From the NCBI GenBank assembly GCA_012295275.1, contig CM022677.1, positions 9,363,134 through 9,427,133 on the forward strand: 64,000 bases of DNA, given 5' to 3'. The notes under the pieces were generated by a model, which saw only the letters and a list, made by a program, of their open reading frames with translations, did no database searches and was not told where the DNA came from. Positions 11,885-55,507 of this stretch are shown in pieces. The translations under genes and the position numbers were made by a program. Numbering within the stretch: position 1 is the stretch's first letter; every line of letters starts with the position of its first letter. The stretch is from Chrysomallon squamiferum. Its lineage: Eukaryota; Mollusca; Gastropoda; Neomphalida; Peltospiridae.

Positions 11885-12606
11885 TAAATAAATTTCTGTT
11901 TTATTGAGGTCGTTTTTTTATCCTGTTTATTTCAAATAATCGGGCAGATTCAGTATGACCGAAACAAGCCAAATGAGCGAGTGAAAACCGCGCGCACACG
12001 AAACTTTCAGGACGTAATTAACATAATTAACAGAAAATAAAGATGGTTTGTGTCTGATCACAAAAGTTGACGCTAAGCAAACTTACATTATTCATACTTT
12101 TCCAATAAATAAAATTTAAATTTATAAATACTACTACTGCTATTAATATTGTTAGAACATTTTTTATTTCGTTATATTTTCCTTCTTTAAAAAAAATATC
12201 CAAACGGTAACGACAGATAGTTTAATTCTCATAATTGCAATACTGCTAATAACGGATATCTTTTTAAACACATTTGACCTTACTGATCTACTTTTTTAAT
12301 TTTTGTATTCTATTTTTTTTTTATTCTTAAATAAATAACTAGCATGTACAAAAGGAATTATTAATTTTTTACTATTTGATACCCCAATACTGTTGAAATT
12401 TCAACTTAAAACCTTCCCTCAAAGTACGATTAAGTTATTTTGAGTCCCATAATACAGTCACGGTAACCCTCTCCGAACACACTTTCCATCAAAGTAAGAG
12501 TATATTTTTACAACTGCACAAACAAATTAACAAACATCATCCAACCTATCCTATATTTTTTCCTATACTCTAAACGATTATCTCCCATCAGTCATATATT
12601 TATTTG
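11885..12606. other. Intergenic AT-rich sequence
   Basis: No open coding pattern. Contains scattered AATAAA hexamers and poly-T tracts. Probably the end of the Frizzled-domain 3' UTR and then unstructured sequence. Confidence 0.4.
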
Positions 12607-13098
12607 TCATATAACAACACAGGTCAAGGTTTGGTGCACACTTAATCTTCTGCCCGTTACCCAGATAAAAAATGGTAGTCTATCTATTCTATTTTCCATC
12701 TCTCTGTATACACGCTTGCAGTCATTGTCCATTCTCAAGGATTTTGTAAGGAGAAGTGCAGGGATCTGCTTCCGTCGATGTGTGTCCAGTGCGCTGCTCC
12801 TGCTGGGGAATGATGGCAATACTCGGACTTGATCTGGGTCTTTCTCTTCATTGTAAACAGCATTCAACGGTGTTGTTTCTTCTCTGGCCCGCTTTCGCAT
12901 AGTGCTGAGAAACTTCAGACGCTCTGAATGTTGTGGTGGTTGGGTGTTCCTGTCGTAATCACCAACGGTAGTGCATCTTCCATTGCAATTCTTGATGACA
13001 CATTTCCAGTGAATACCAGTCTCTCTAACAGCATTCTTGTTGTAACAATAAATACTGCACTTTGTATGGTACAAGTTTGCCATGATTTGACATTCCAA
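12607..13098 (-). CDS. FLYWCH-type zinc-finger ORF, probably transposon-derived
   Basis: An uninterrupted 163-codon ORF in a region otherwise full of stops. Residues about 10-55 read like the FLYWCH fold: a YxY segment (IYCYNKNAV), W-K-C followed by NCNGRCTT (W-x-C ... C-x-x-x) and later P-P-Q-H-S (partial H-x-H). FLYWCH domains are common in Mutator-like (MULE) transposases and in genes domesticated from them. The rest (RKRAREE onward) is basic and unrecognised. No MULE transposase core or target duplication is visible, so this is either a remnant of an element or a small domesticated gene. An AT repeat immediately upstream could be target context. Confidence 0.55.
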   Translation of the reverse strand: MECQIMANLYHTKCSIYCYNKNAVRETGIHWKCVIKNCNGRCTTVGDYDRNTQPPQHSERLKFLSTMRKRAREETTPLNAVYNEEKDPDQVRVLPSFPSRSSALDTHRRKQIPALLLTKSLRMDNDCKRVYREMENRIDRLPFFIWVTGRRLSVHQTLTCVVI

Positions 13099-13249
13099 AG
13101 TTATATATATATATATATATCCAAATGTCTCAAAAGCAACTAAATAAACTGAATAAACTCACTATAATCTGAGAACAGTAATTCACAATGGGAATTCTAT
13201 CAAATTTAAAAAAAAAAAATTTGCATGTCATTGCTATATCAAAACGTCT

Positions 13250-13430
13250 CTTTCAAAGGCGTTCTCCTATTTAAGAGCAGCATCTCCATATAATTGGTGT
13301 AACCATGAACACATGCTGCCCACCGGAGTTGTGATTACAGTTAGAAGTAAGACACAGCCATTCCCCACAGAGGTGTGCCCAGCTTACTTCCAAATGACTT
13401 TTGGGAGGATACCCTCTAAACATTTTTTCC
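13250..13430. mobile_element. GC-richer unclassified repeat fragment
   Basis: Sequence around AGAGCAGCATCTCC, GTTGTGATTACAGTTAG and CCAGCTTACTTCCAAATGAC is compositionally unlike its flanks and non-coding on both strands. It is probably a fragment of a dispersed element, but I do not recognise the family. Confidence 0.25.
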
Positions 13431-13789
13431 TTAATATATATTTTTTTTTTTTCGCTTATTCGCGACTCTCAAGCTTCTGCATTTTCTAGACCGGTGCTCT
13501 CGCTACGAGTCCTGAATCACAAATAAGAAGCATCACAACAACAGTTGACAAACTGAAGTGACGTGCCAAAAAGTGAGGTGCCTAAATAATGTATTAACAA
13601 AGGTGGAGGCAGGCTGGACAAGTGTATATACCTAACCGACTTAAATCGTAATCATAAGCGATTAAATCGACACATTATGAAAAGAATGATCAGTTAGCTA
13701 AGAATTTAAACGATTCTGGTTACGGATAGCTAACTTTCACCATGCGTCGTGGTGTAATCGTTTTCATTTGGAAAGATATTAATTGTTAC

Positions 13790-14025
13790 ACGTATAGATG
13801 CAAATGTATTTAATTCTTACACGCGTAGATGCAAATGTATATACTTTAAATACGCATACCACAGTTAAAATATCCTCCAGAATGATATCATTCAGTCAAT
13901 TCAAACATAGCATAAGATATATATATATGTGTGTGTGTGTGTGTGTCTGTGTATACTGACTGAATATCTGGAGGATATTTTAACTATGGTTATGCATATT
14001 TACATTAGATACATCTGTATGTGTG
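13790..14025. mobile_element. Foldback / MITE-like inverted repeat with internal (TG)n
   Basis: The left arm around 13849-13908 (CGCATACCACAGTTAAAATA then TCCTCCAG...ATTCAGTCA) matches the reverse complement of 13953-14015 (TGACTGAAT, CTGGAGGATATTTTAACTAT, GGTTATGCATA) with a few changes. The loop of about 45 bp contains a (TA)n(GT)n tract. Just before the left arm, AGATGCAAATGTAT occurs twice about 29 bp apart. The structure fits a non-autonomous foldback element or hairpin. Confidence 0.65.
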
Positions 14026-14256
14026 AACGTACTCATTCATGTGCGTACGTTTGAAAGCATACATATGTGTGTGTGTGTGTGTGTTTGTGTGTGTTTATAT
14101 ATGTATATGTGTGTGCATGTACTTTGTTAAGAAAAACCAAGTGGGTGAGTGATGCTATATCTTAATATGCATGTATGTAACAATATTGCATGAATAAACT
14201 GTATTTTCAAAAGTACTTTTAAATTTATTTTAAAGCAACTATACAGAAAAATTAAG

Positions 14257-14345
14257 ATGCCATTTTTTCCAAATCTGCACAGTGCCATTTCTTCCGGATG
14301 CCATTTTTTCCGAGTGCTATTTTTTCCGGTGCCCTTTTTCCCTAC
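14257..14345 (+). repeat. Diverged short tandem repeat with GCCATTTTTTCC units
   Basis: Four or five units of about 17-20 bp, each containing GCC/GCTATTTTTTCC-like cores (TGCCATTTTTTCC, TGCCATTTCTTCC, TGCCATTTTTTCC, TGCTATTTTTTCC, TGCCCTTTTTCC). It abuts the decayed LINE. Confidence 0.7.
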
Positions 14346-14349
14346 AACC

Positions 14350-15400
14350 GTTCTTTATATATTGGTAACTGAAACTTTGGCTAAAGCTGTTCGGGAAGAT
14401 TCCGCAATTTATGGGATAGCTTTACCAAGTGGGCTGGGTACTCGGACAACGGAAACGCAACTTTATCTGACTTTCACTCGGTGGGGAAAGATACTCCTCT
14501 TGATATAAGATGGACCAACGAAAACATTAAATTATTACTTCTAATTTAGTAATATTATGTCTCTGCAGGTAACTAGGAACCTAAAATTAAAAAAATTAAA
14601 ACAATTTTAAACATTATGGAGTAATAGAAAATAATCATTACGTGGCAAAATAGTGGCTGTTAATTCACTTACCACTAGTGGCATTTGGTATCTAGCAAAC
14701 TTTTGGAACTTCCGAAAAATTTGGGGCTACGGAATACATTTTATATCAGAGAAGCAAATTCAACTACCTAAGGTGTTTGGAGGCTTGGGAGTTGTAAGTG
14801 TTCGGCTAAACATTAAAATAAAAAAAAAAAAAAAAAAAAAAATTGTTAGTAGATTTCTTAGTTCAGAGTGTGAAGGGAATTGGAAATATTTAGTAGATTG
14901 TTTTTAGGCCAATATAAGAATCTAAACATCTAAAATGTAAAAATGTTAATTAAAAGACTTACAGGACAATTATCCCTGACCGCTGCTACGGATATTAAAG
15001 ACAGACGACCCTTTCGATGGTGACTTTGATGCCGTTTTTCGTGTCTATTTAGATTCTAGACAAAACACCGCAAAAACCAAAGTCTTGTTATTACGAACTC
15101 ACAAAGACGCATCATTTAAGACCAGATGGGAACCATTTGCAATAAAAGCATACATTGCAAAAATGTATGGCAGACATTAAATTCCGGACTAATTGAAAAT
15201 AATGATTTTGATTTAATTTATAAAATGATTAGAAACGTAATTGCAGTTAGAAAATATCTCTACGATTAAAAGATTGGGGCCACACGCAAGCGCCTTTTGT
15301 GCGATAGTGTGGACTCGGTCTTACGTGCCTTTTTTTACTGCAAGGAAAAAGAGAAATATTTAGAATGTTTTAATTTACCAGTTTAAACAACACTCATTAA
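14350..15400 (+). mobile_element. Decayed non-LTR retrotransposon (L1/Tx1-like) 3' part
   Basis: Successive broken frames on the plus strand recall the C-terminal half of an L1/Tx1-type ORF2. At about 14360-14470 TETLAKAVREDSAIYGIALP resembles reverse-transcriptase sequence ahead of the Y-A-D-D box. At 14650-14820 VNSLTTSGIWYLAN and KVFGGLGVVSV resemble the thumb/GGLG region. At about 15180-15360 a segment with RNVIAVRKYLYD and CKEKEKYLECF resembles the terminal Cys-rich zf-RVT end. Multiple stops, frameshifts and an A-run at 14820 show the copy is dead. The YADD box itself is not preserved. Clade assignment is from motif memory only. Confidence 0.6.
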
Positions 15401-15956
15401 ACACTAAACTCTGTCTATCGCCATATATAAAGAATTAATTAACAACAACAATTAATAACAATAATAATTTAATTATACACGGTTATTATTGGCGTCTGTC
15501 TACCAGTCTATATCTCTGTTGGTCTGTCTGATAATCTCTATACAATATTAACATCAGTAAGTGTCATACTGATATAATAATAATAATAAAAAAGATAAAG
15601 AATATATTCTGGGTCTCTTGACAGTGAACACTAACATTCATCTGTAGATAAATTCAGAAGCAAAAAAAAAAAAAAAAAAAAAGTACAATCAAACAAGAAA
15701 AGCAAGCACGAAAACAAAAACAAAACCCCAAAACCCAAACAATTATCGTGAATAAGCAGAGAAAACAAATTAATTTCTTTGTTTGTTTTCGTTTTTCAAT
15801 TTTTTTTTTATTGCGGACACAGGATTTTAATTTTTATTATTGTTGTATTACTGTATGCTAAATCTATTTCAAATCATAAAATGGGGAAAAAGGATACCCA
15901 TCCGGTTCCAGTTTTCATAAAAACTTGTATATGTTTACTGTTTTTGAAAGCTAACA

Positions 15957-15960
<4 letters not shown>
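15400..15960. other. Intergenic sequence with poly-A tract
   Basis: Non-coding. Contains an A19-like run at 15662-15682 and AT-rich repeats. One copy of the ATCAGTAAGTGTCATACTGA repeat lies at 15553. Confidence 0.4.
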
Positions 15961-16037
<77 letters not shown>

Positions 16038-16114
16038 AATCACAATCATGATTATTATCATTATCATCATCATCATTATTATTATCATTAGTAGTAGTAG
16101 TATTGTTATTGTTA

Positions 16115-16162
<48 letters not shown>
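15961..16162 (+). repeat. Compound microsatellite (CT)n-(ATC/ATT)n
   Basis: About 36 CT dinucleotides at 15961-16033, then imperfect ATTATC and GTAGTA triplets, then about 18 ATT/TTA triplets to 16162. Long low-complexity ORFs across it (poly-Asn, Arg-Glu) are artefacts. Confidence 0.98.
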
Positions 16163-16166
<4 letters not shown>

Positions 16167-17084
16167 GTTCGATGTCGAATTTAGTTTCGGAGTTCTCTTC
16201 AAATTTCATAAATAACGAGAAACAGTAATAATAATAATAATATATTTCAGAAACATTATAGACGGTAATTTCCTAATTACTTAAGTTGTCTAAATTCGAG
16301 TGCTGAAGGTGGAACCGAGCGAGTGCATAATTTTTTATGTAAATAACTAAATTAATATTGCGTTATCCAGTTAAAAAGAAACTAGGGAGTTACAGCTATC
16401 CTGCATCTTTCAGACGAAAACTATCTAGTCGCTATGAAGAAGGAAATTGCTAAAGAAGTAAAATAATGGCAGTGCTCAGGTACAAGTATTACAAATACCT
16501 AATTGCAGATAAATTACAAGTGATATAAATTATGATTGCCATATGAATCGTAATTTTGAATTGTAGAGATTTTATTAAAATCAGTAAGTGTCATACTGAG
16601 TTGAATAAAGTAGGAAGTTCCGAATTCAGTTGAATAATTACTATAATAATCATCATTATTTTGCTATTGCGACAACCGGTGTAAATGTAGATATGTCAGA
16701 TTCATGAGGGCTGCCGATATAAAACGTATCGTCTTGTGTTAGGTCAACCTGATCAAAATACTGTCATTTGATTGGATGACTATTTTATTTCCTTATCAGG
16801 GAATTCACTATTTTCTGTTTGTACGTGAACGTGTTTCTTTATTTTTCAGGATTTTATCTAAACTGGCTCAAACTACTTTTCAGTTATTTTCATTTTGTTA
16901 CATTGTCTTCAGTCTTAGTAAGTTTTGATAACTTTAGTTACCAGACTACCAGAAAATGTGCACATTTTCCCATATACGTTTCATTTGTGATAAAAAAATC
17001 TTACAATAACTGATCAAACATAAAATCTTTGGACCATTTTAAAGCGCTTTTAAAAAGAAAAGAAAAAAATATATATATAATAAT

Positions 17085-17129
<45 letters not shown>

Positions 17130-17976
17130 AATTTAAAAAAAAAAAAATTTGAGAGAATTGAATAAAAATAAACTCAGAATAATTTTTTTCTAACATCTAA
17201 AATAAGGAATATTCCTTGAAACTGAAACAAAGATAACAAAATGACAGCTTGGACATTTATAACCAACAAAATACATGCAAAAGATATTGAAATGAATTTA
17301 TGGGTTTTTTTTTTCATTGCAAACTGAATTATCAAGTCCAAGACATCATGCATTAAAACAATAAGTTTTTTGCCTCAAGTATGCACATTTTGATCTAATT
17401 AGTAAATGGTCTTTGAAGCCAGTGGGTGGTTCATGATCTAATTTACAGTGTTTAATAATAAATGAAAAACTGCATTTCCTGACAAAAAGAATATCATAAT
17501 CTATAGATTTGTTTATATTATTTACAAATATTTCTGTTATAATTGTGACTAAAGCAGTTTCAGGGATGGAAGATGTGCTACTGGTAATAAAGGGTACAAG
17601 GTTATGAACGTTAATATGTCAATGTTAAGAGTTGATTTCTTATAAAATTTCATTTCCAGCAACACCAACATGAATATCTGGAAAACTGAATGTGTTTTTG
17701 ACAGAAAATGTTAAATTTTAAAAGCTAGCATTCAAGTAATGTTGGTCTTGTGGAGGTAAAATTAGCAATTAAAACAAATACACCAGTTGTTATGAAAATT
17801 TAAATCAGCTGGGTTTATAATTTTCTGTTTTATGATAGATGCAGATATAAGATATAGTTACTAAATTAATAAAGCAAAAACACCAACAACATACTTGTCA
17901 TTAACTGCTTACTTTTTTCATGACTGTTTTTGTTTGTGTTTTTTTTTTTTTAAGTTTCGGTTTTTTCTACAACAAA
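16163..17976. other. Intergenic region and probable SKI2 promoter / 5' UTR
   Basis: AT-rich and non-coding, with a (TA)n tract at 17089-17125. An acceptor-like pyrimidine run ending TTTTTTTAAG at 17954, just before the SKI2 ATG, allows an upstream non-coding exon. No promoter element can be named with confidence. Confidence 0.4.
17089..17125 (+). repeat. (TA)n microsatellite
   Basis: Uninterrupted TA dinucleotides flanked by further AT-rich sequence. Confidence 0.95.
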
Positions 17977-32861
<14,885 letters not shown>

Positions 32862-33037
32862 AATTTGTGAAAAAACAAAAAAATCATATACACATCAGCA
32901 TTATAAACATTACCATAGTACAATATGACATTTGTGGAAAAAATCTAAAAAGTCATATACATATAAGTGATATACAAAGATAAGCATAGTTCAATGCTGG
33001 TACATTAGTTATTATTACAAATCTGTAAAGAACTGAA

Positions 33038-33043
33038 AATAAA
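33038..33043 (+). terminator. Polyadenylation signal AATAAA of SKI2
   Basis: First clear AATAAA after the stop at 32861, about 180 bp downstream (CTGAAAATAAACTGAC). Further candidates lie downstream. Confidence 0.45.
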
Positions 33044-34309
33044 CTGACAAGAGGCAGTTCTGTTTATTTACATTCCTTGTTTTCTACAAATTAATTAAAA
33101 ATTCCCAGCACAACCAGCAGGACTAATAGTTGTGTTGCTGTCCACAGATGATGACAAACTCTGTGCTGATGCAATTGTCATACAAGTAACAAGTGCAGTT
33201 AATGGGCAATATATAAATTCTGTTACCTATAAATTTCACACAGTCTGTAAAACAAACACTTGTGTCAATATTTTCACAATTAAGTGTACAACATGTCTGC
33301 AAAAACAGAAATGTAGTGGCCACAAGAATTTAATTTTACACATTAAAATGAGGCAACATTCTGATGTGCATAGCACCAGATGGAGTGCATGGTCATGTTG
33401 CTTTGAGCAATCTCTGATTGAGCTATTCTCAAAGTAATCTCTGTGTTTATGCATGTCTCTATGTGTGAAGCGCAAATGTTCAAAAGACAAGAGAAAGAAA
33501 AAAGAAAAGATAAGTGCATATTAAAATACTGTTTTTATTACTTTCCAATATGACTGCTGAAAATTATTGTTCAACAGTAATGACAATATTTTTATACAGT
33601 TCTGACATGGCACTTTCATCCAGTATCAATAACATAACACTGAAAGAAAACTAATGAAGATATTATGATAAATTTTATCAACAAATACCTGTAAGTATGT
33701 GTTTTAAAACAATGTTCCGTTTTTAGTGAATGCTTAGAGAGATGAAAAAATCTGTCACCCTGAACTCCCCCAAAATATTCAGAATTAAAACTGTTTGTAA
33801 AGCCTGAAAAAATGAATACAAATAAAGAATACTGTCACATCTGTCTGGTTTGTACAACAAAATGTTTTTGTTTTTATTTACAAATTATGTTATTCTTGAC
33901 CATTTATAGCATTATCAATTAAGACAACCATTTTAAAAATTATCCATTTAGAGAATAAAATGGATCCTTCATTTTTATATCAGTTAAGTAGGTCATTAAA
34001 TAAAACATGAAATGTTGTAACTGAAGTAGTAGTATTTAACTTTTTTCAATACAGTAAAAATAGAGAGCAAAATACATGATTATGTAATTAAAGGAGAAAA
34101 TTTTAATATGGAGGAAACACCTTCCAGAGATGATCTAATGTCTATCACATTTTTAATAATTTATCAATCATCATCTTTAATATTTTTCAGATAGAAGTAC
34201 AAAAGTTATTTTATTATTTGTAAATATTTTCTAAAAGGACACTATGAAACTTTGTACATATGTATGTATGGAAATTTATGTGTGGTTATTTTTACACAAT
34301 TAACACATT

Positions 34310-34311
<2 letters not shown>

Positions 34312-34351
<40 letters not shown>
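34312..34351 (+). repeat. (CA)n microsatellite
   Basis: About 20 CA dinucleotides in the convergent 3' region. Confidence 0.95.
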
Positions 34352-34353
<2 letters not shown>

Positions 34354-34894
34354 AATAACAATGGAGTCACATGTTGATACATTTTAAACTAAAATTGGAA
34401 ATGATATCTGATGTTTTTCACTGTATTAGTATCTGGATAAAATATTAATTATTTAAATTTACAAAAATAAATTTAAAAAAAACTGAATAAAGCTAGACAA
34501 TTTGAAATAAAATGCAAATGGTATCTGATGTTGTTTTCACTGTTAATGCCTAGAGAAAAGTTTATTTATCTGAATTTAAAAAAGAAATAAAGGCTAACTA
34601 CAATTGATCAGTAAGTAAAAATATTTCTACTAACAATGCTACTGCCGTTAGATTATTTTGAGGTGAATAAATGATGTAAGACGTTCATTACCGTACAACT
34701 ATCTCACATCTACTTCAGTTTTCTTTTAACTGACAAAATGTCAGCATTTTACTCTCATATTTAAATCACACAGCAACAGCTGAGTATCGCATTGTTTTAA
34801 AACACCAGTTTGTCATACTCTCACAACAGACTTCTATCAAGCTACGGTAGACTTAACCCATGAAACATGACATACTGCACATGTCTAACAAATT

Positions 34895-53144
<18,250 letters not shown>

Positions 53145-55490
53145 ATGGCATCACAAGATTGTGATCTGGTTAAAAAGATGGTGAAATGTGCAAACTTTGC
53201 TGCAGAGAAACACAAAGATCAACGCAGGAAAGACAGTAACCGTACACCTTACATTAATCATCCTGTTGGTTAGACTGTTACCTTAATATCAAAAATAACA
53301 TTTAAATAATATAGAGAAGTGTAGAAATAAGAAATATTAATAATTATATTGATATTGTTTTTGTGAAATGAAGTAAGAAACATTGAATTAAAGCAGTAAT
53401 TATTAGTATTGTTATATTGATAATGATATTTCAAAAATATTTCAGTTTATAATATAAAATAGTGAAGATGTAAGAAATACTGAATTAAAGCAATATTAAT
53501 AATTAATTCATATCTAAATGCTATGTTTTAAAAGTGTCTGCTTGTTAATGTGTATGTTTATCATGTTGTTAATGGTTACTATTTTAAATCATATGTAACT
53601 GTTTATCTTTAACATTTTGAATAATATGCATATGTTTATCTGTTAATTCTTATGTTTTAAATATATATATAAATGTTTACCTTTTGTTAATTTTAGTTAT
53701 ATCTATATGTTTCTCTGTTGCTAATGGTTACAGGTGTGGCTTACATTTTAACAGAAGAAGCTGGCATTGTGGATCTAGCTGTGATACAGGTTGATACAAA
53801 TTTCTTCTTTGTTTTGTGTAATTTGATTATAGAGCCTATCTTTTCACCTTCTAATACAGAAGAAAAAAAAAATTAAACTTAGGAGAATATTCTTTTTGTG
53901 CTTGATATTATATACTGAAATTTTACAACATAGAAATGAGGTCATTAAAAACAGTGAAATTGTCATAATTATGCATTAACTTTAAAATTGAATTTACAGT
54001 TTTCTTATTTTATACAAATACCACAAAGTGGAAAGTTTGAACAATTATTCTGATTGTTTGTTATCTTTAATATTTTTCTATTTGTATGTTGTAAAACATT
54101 GTCTGGCAATAACAAGTGTCAGTTTATTCAATGAAGAATATTTAATTTTTGTGACTTCCCTTAAAAGTTCCCAACAAATTCAAAAGATTTGACCATTCTG
54201 AATAATTTTTCTCCTGTCCCATTTAAATTAAATAAAGATTATTATTGAAACAAGAAAAGTACTGGTCATTTGTGGATGTACAAAACAGCTTATGTAGATT
54301 ACATCATTAGTACAAGTAATAAAACTGACTGGTGTTTATTAGGCTGCCTTGCTTCACGACACAGTTGAAGATACAAACACAACACCGGAGGAAATTGCTA
54401 AAGAGTTTGGACAGGAAGTTAAAGGTTTGTCAGTTGAATGTAATTATTTAATATCGAGTCATTGTTTAAAATTTTAAACCTTATCATAAACTATTTAAAT
54501 CACTGCTGACTAATCATTACTAAAAACCTGCATATTACTCATTTTAAACCAAATTGTAAACTATTTAATCAATATAAAATCAAGGATTTTAAGTGAATTG
54601 TAGAATTATGGAGTTATCCTGTATTTAATCTGACCTCAAATTTTCATTTATCTTCAGAAAAAGTTAGTTTTCAAGAAAAATAATTCTTTTCACTAAAAGA
54701 AAAAAAATAATGTTGGCTTTTTAAATTGTATTTTAAGTGATAAATTAATTGTAGGCAAACTTACAGAAACATAAAGTTTTGGTTAGTAAGATAGGAAGAT
54801 TGTTCTCCAAACAACACTGCAGACAGGGAGTGTAAAGCAGTTTTGATGAAACATTATCAAATGGAATAACCTCAAACAAAGTTGTTCTTTCACTGCAGTC
54901 ACTGAGTGGATCATCATTTGATGAAACTGTTAGAACTCTCTGTCATATAAACTTTGATAACTGAACTTGAAATATCACTGAACAAGTGTCTCTTTGTGTT
55001 TGAAATAGAAATTGACTTATATTTGGTTGTTTATTTTCAGTTTAATATTATAAAACATTTTGATTAAAGTTTGACTCTAAAAACTAGTTATGGGGAAACT
55101 TTTCTCTTGCATAATGTTTCTGTTTCAAGATTTGTTCAAATACAGGCAGCACAATTATTCTGATTATTTATTTAATATAAAATATTTTTTCAACTTTTTC
55201 CAGATCTGGTTGCAGAAGTAACAGATGATAAAAGTCTTCCAAAGAAGGAAAGGAAAGATCAGCAGATTTTGCATGCACCAAACTGCAGCTACAAAGCCAA
55301 ACTAGTGAAACTGGCTGACAAACTGTACAATCTACGGGATTTGAACCGCTCTACTCCAGTAGGCTGGTCAGAACAGCGAGTCCATGAGTACTTTGCATGG
55401 TCAGCGAAGGTCATAGATGGACTGAGAGGAACAAATAAATATTTGGAAGAGACTTTGGATGAATTACTCAAAGCTAGAAATGTGATATGA
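53145..55490 (+). CDS. HDDC3: MESH1 / HDDC3 HD-domain hydrolase (complete, 4 coding exons)
   Basis: Metazoan SpoT-like enzyme. The family hydrolyses ppGpp in vitro, and the human enzyme acts as a cytosolic NADPH phosphatase. Coding exons 53145-53268, 53734-53789, 54343-54424 and 55204-55490 join in phase to 549 nt, 182 aa (human 179). Metal-binding HD residues are present: His39 in PYINHP, His65-Asp66 in LLHDTVED, and Asp126 in [12 protein letters not shown]. Glu69-Asp70 follow the HD pair as in the family. The synthetase and regulatory domains of bacterial RelA/SpoT are absent, as expected for MESH1. The start ATG (MASQDC) lies directly after an acceptor. An AATAAA lies at 55502, just after the stop. 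Confidence 0.96.
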
Positions 55491-55501
55491 TATTTTTTTA
55501 A

Positions 55502-55507
55502 AATAAA
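55502..55507 (+). terminator. Polyadenylation signal AATAAA of MESH1
   Basis: AATAAA 12 bp after the stop codon. It is followed by (TA)n and GTGTGG, a GU-rich downstream element. The UTR would be very short; later signals may also be used. Confidence 0.45.

Larger units (their letters stand above)
32862..34894. other. Convergent 3' region between SKI2 and HDGFL2
   Basis: Contains the two 3' UTRs. A (CA)n microsatellite occupies 34312-34351. Short ORFs (for example 33132-33437) show no conserved pattern. Confidence 0.5.

Noticed and set aside
15779-16209. ORFs encoding poly-Ser/Leu, Arg-Glu and poly-Asn
   Set aside because: They are translations of the (CT)n and (ATT)n microsatellites, with no gene context.
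33132-33437. 101-codon ORF downstream of SKI2
   Set aside because: Lies in the 3' UTR/intergenic sequence. The cysteines do not fit a known finger and there is no splice support.
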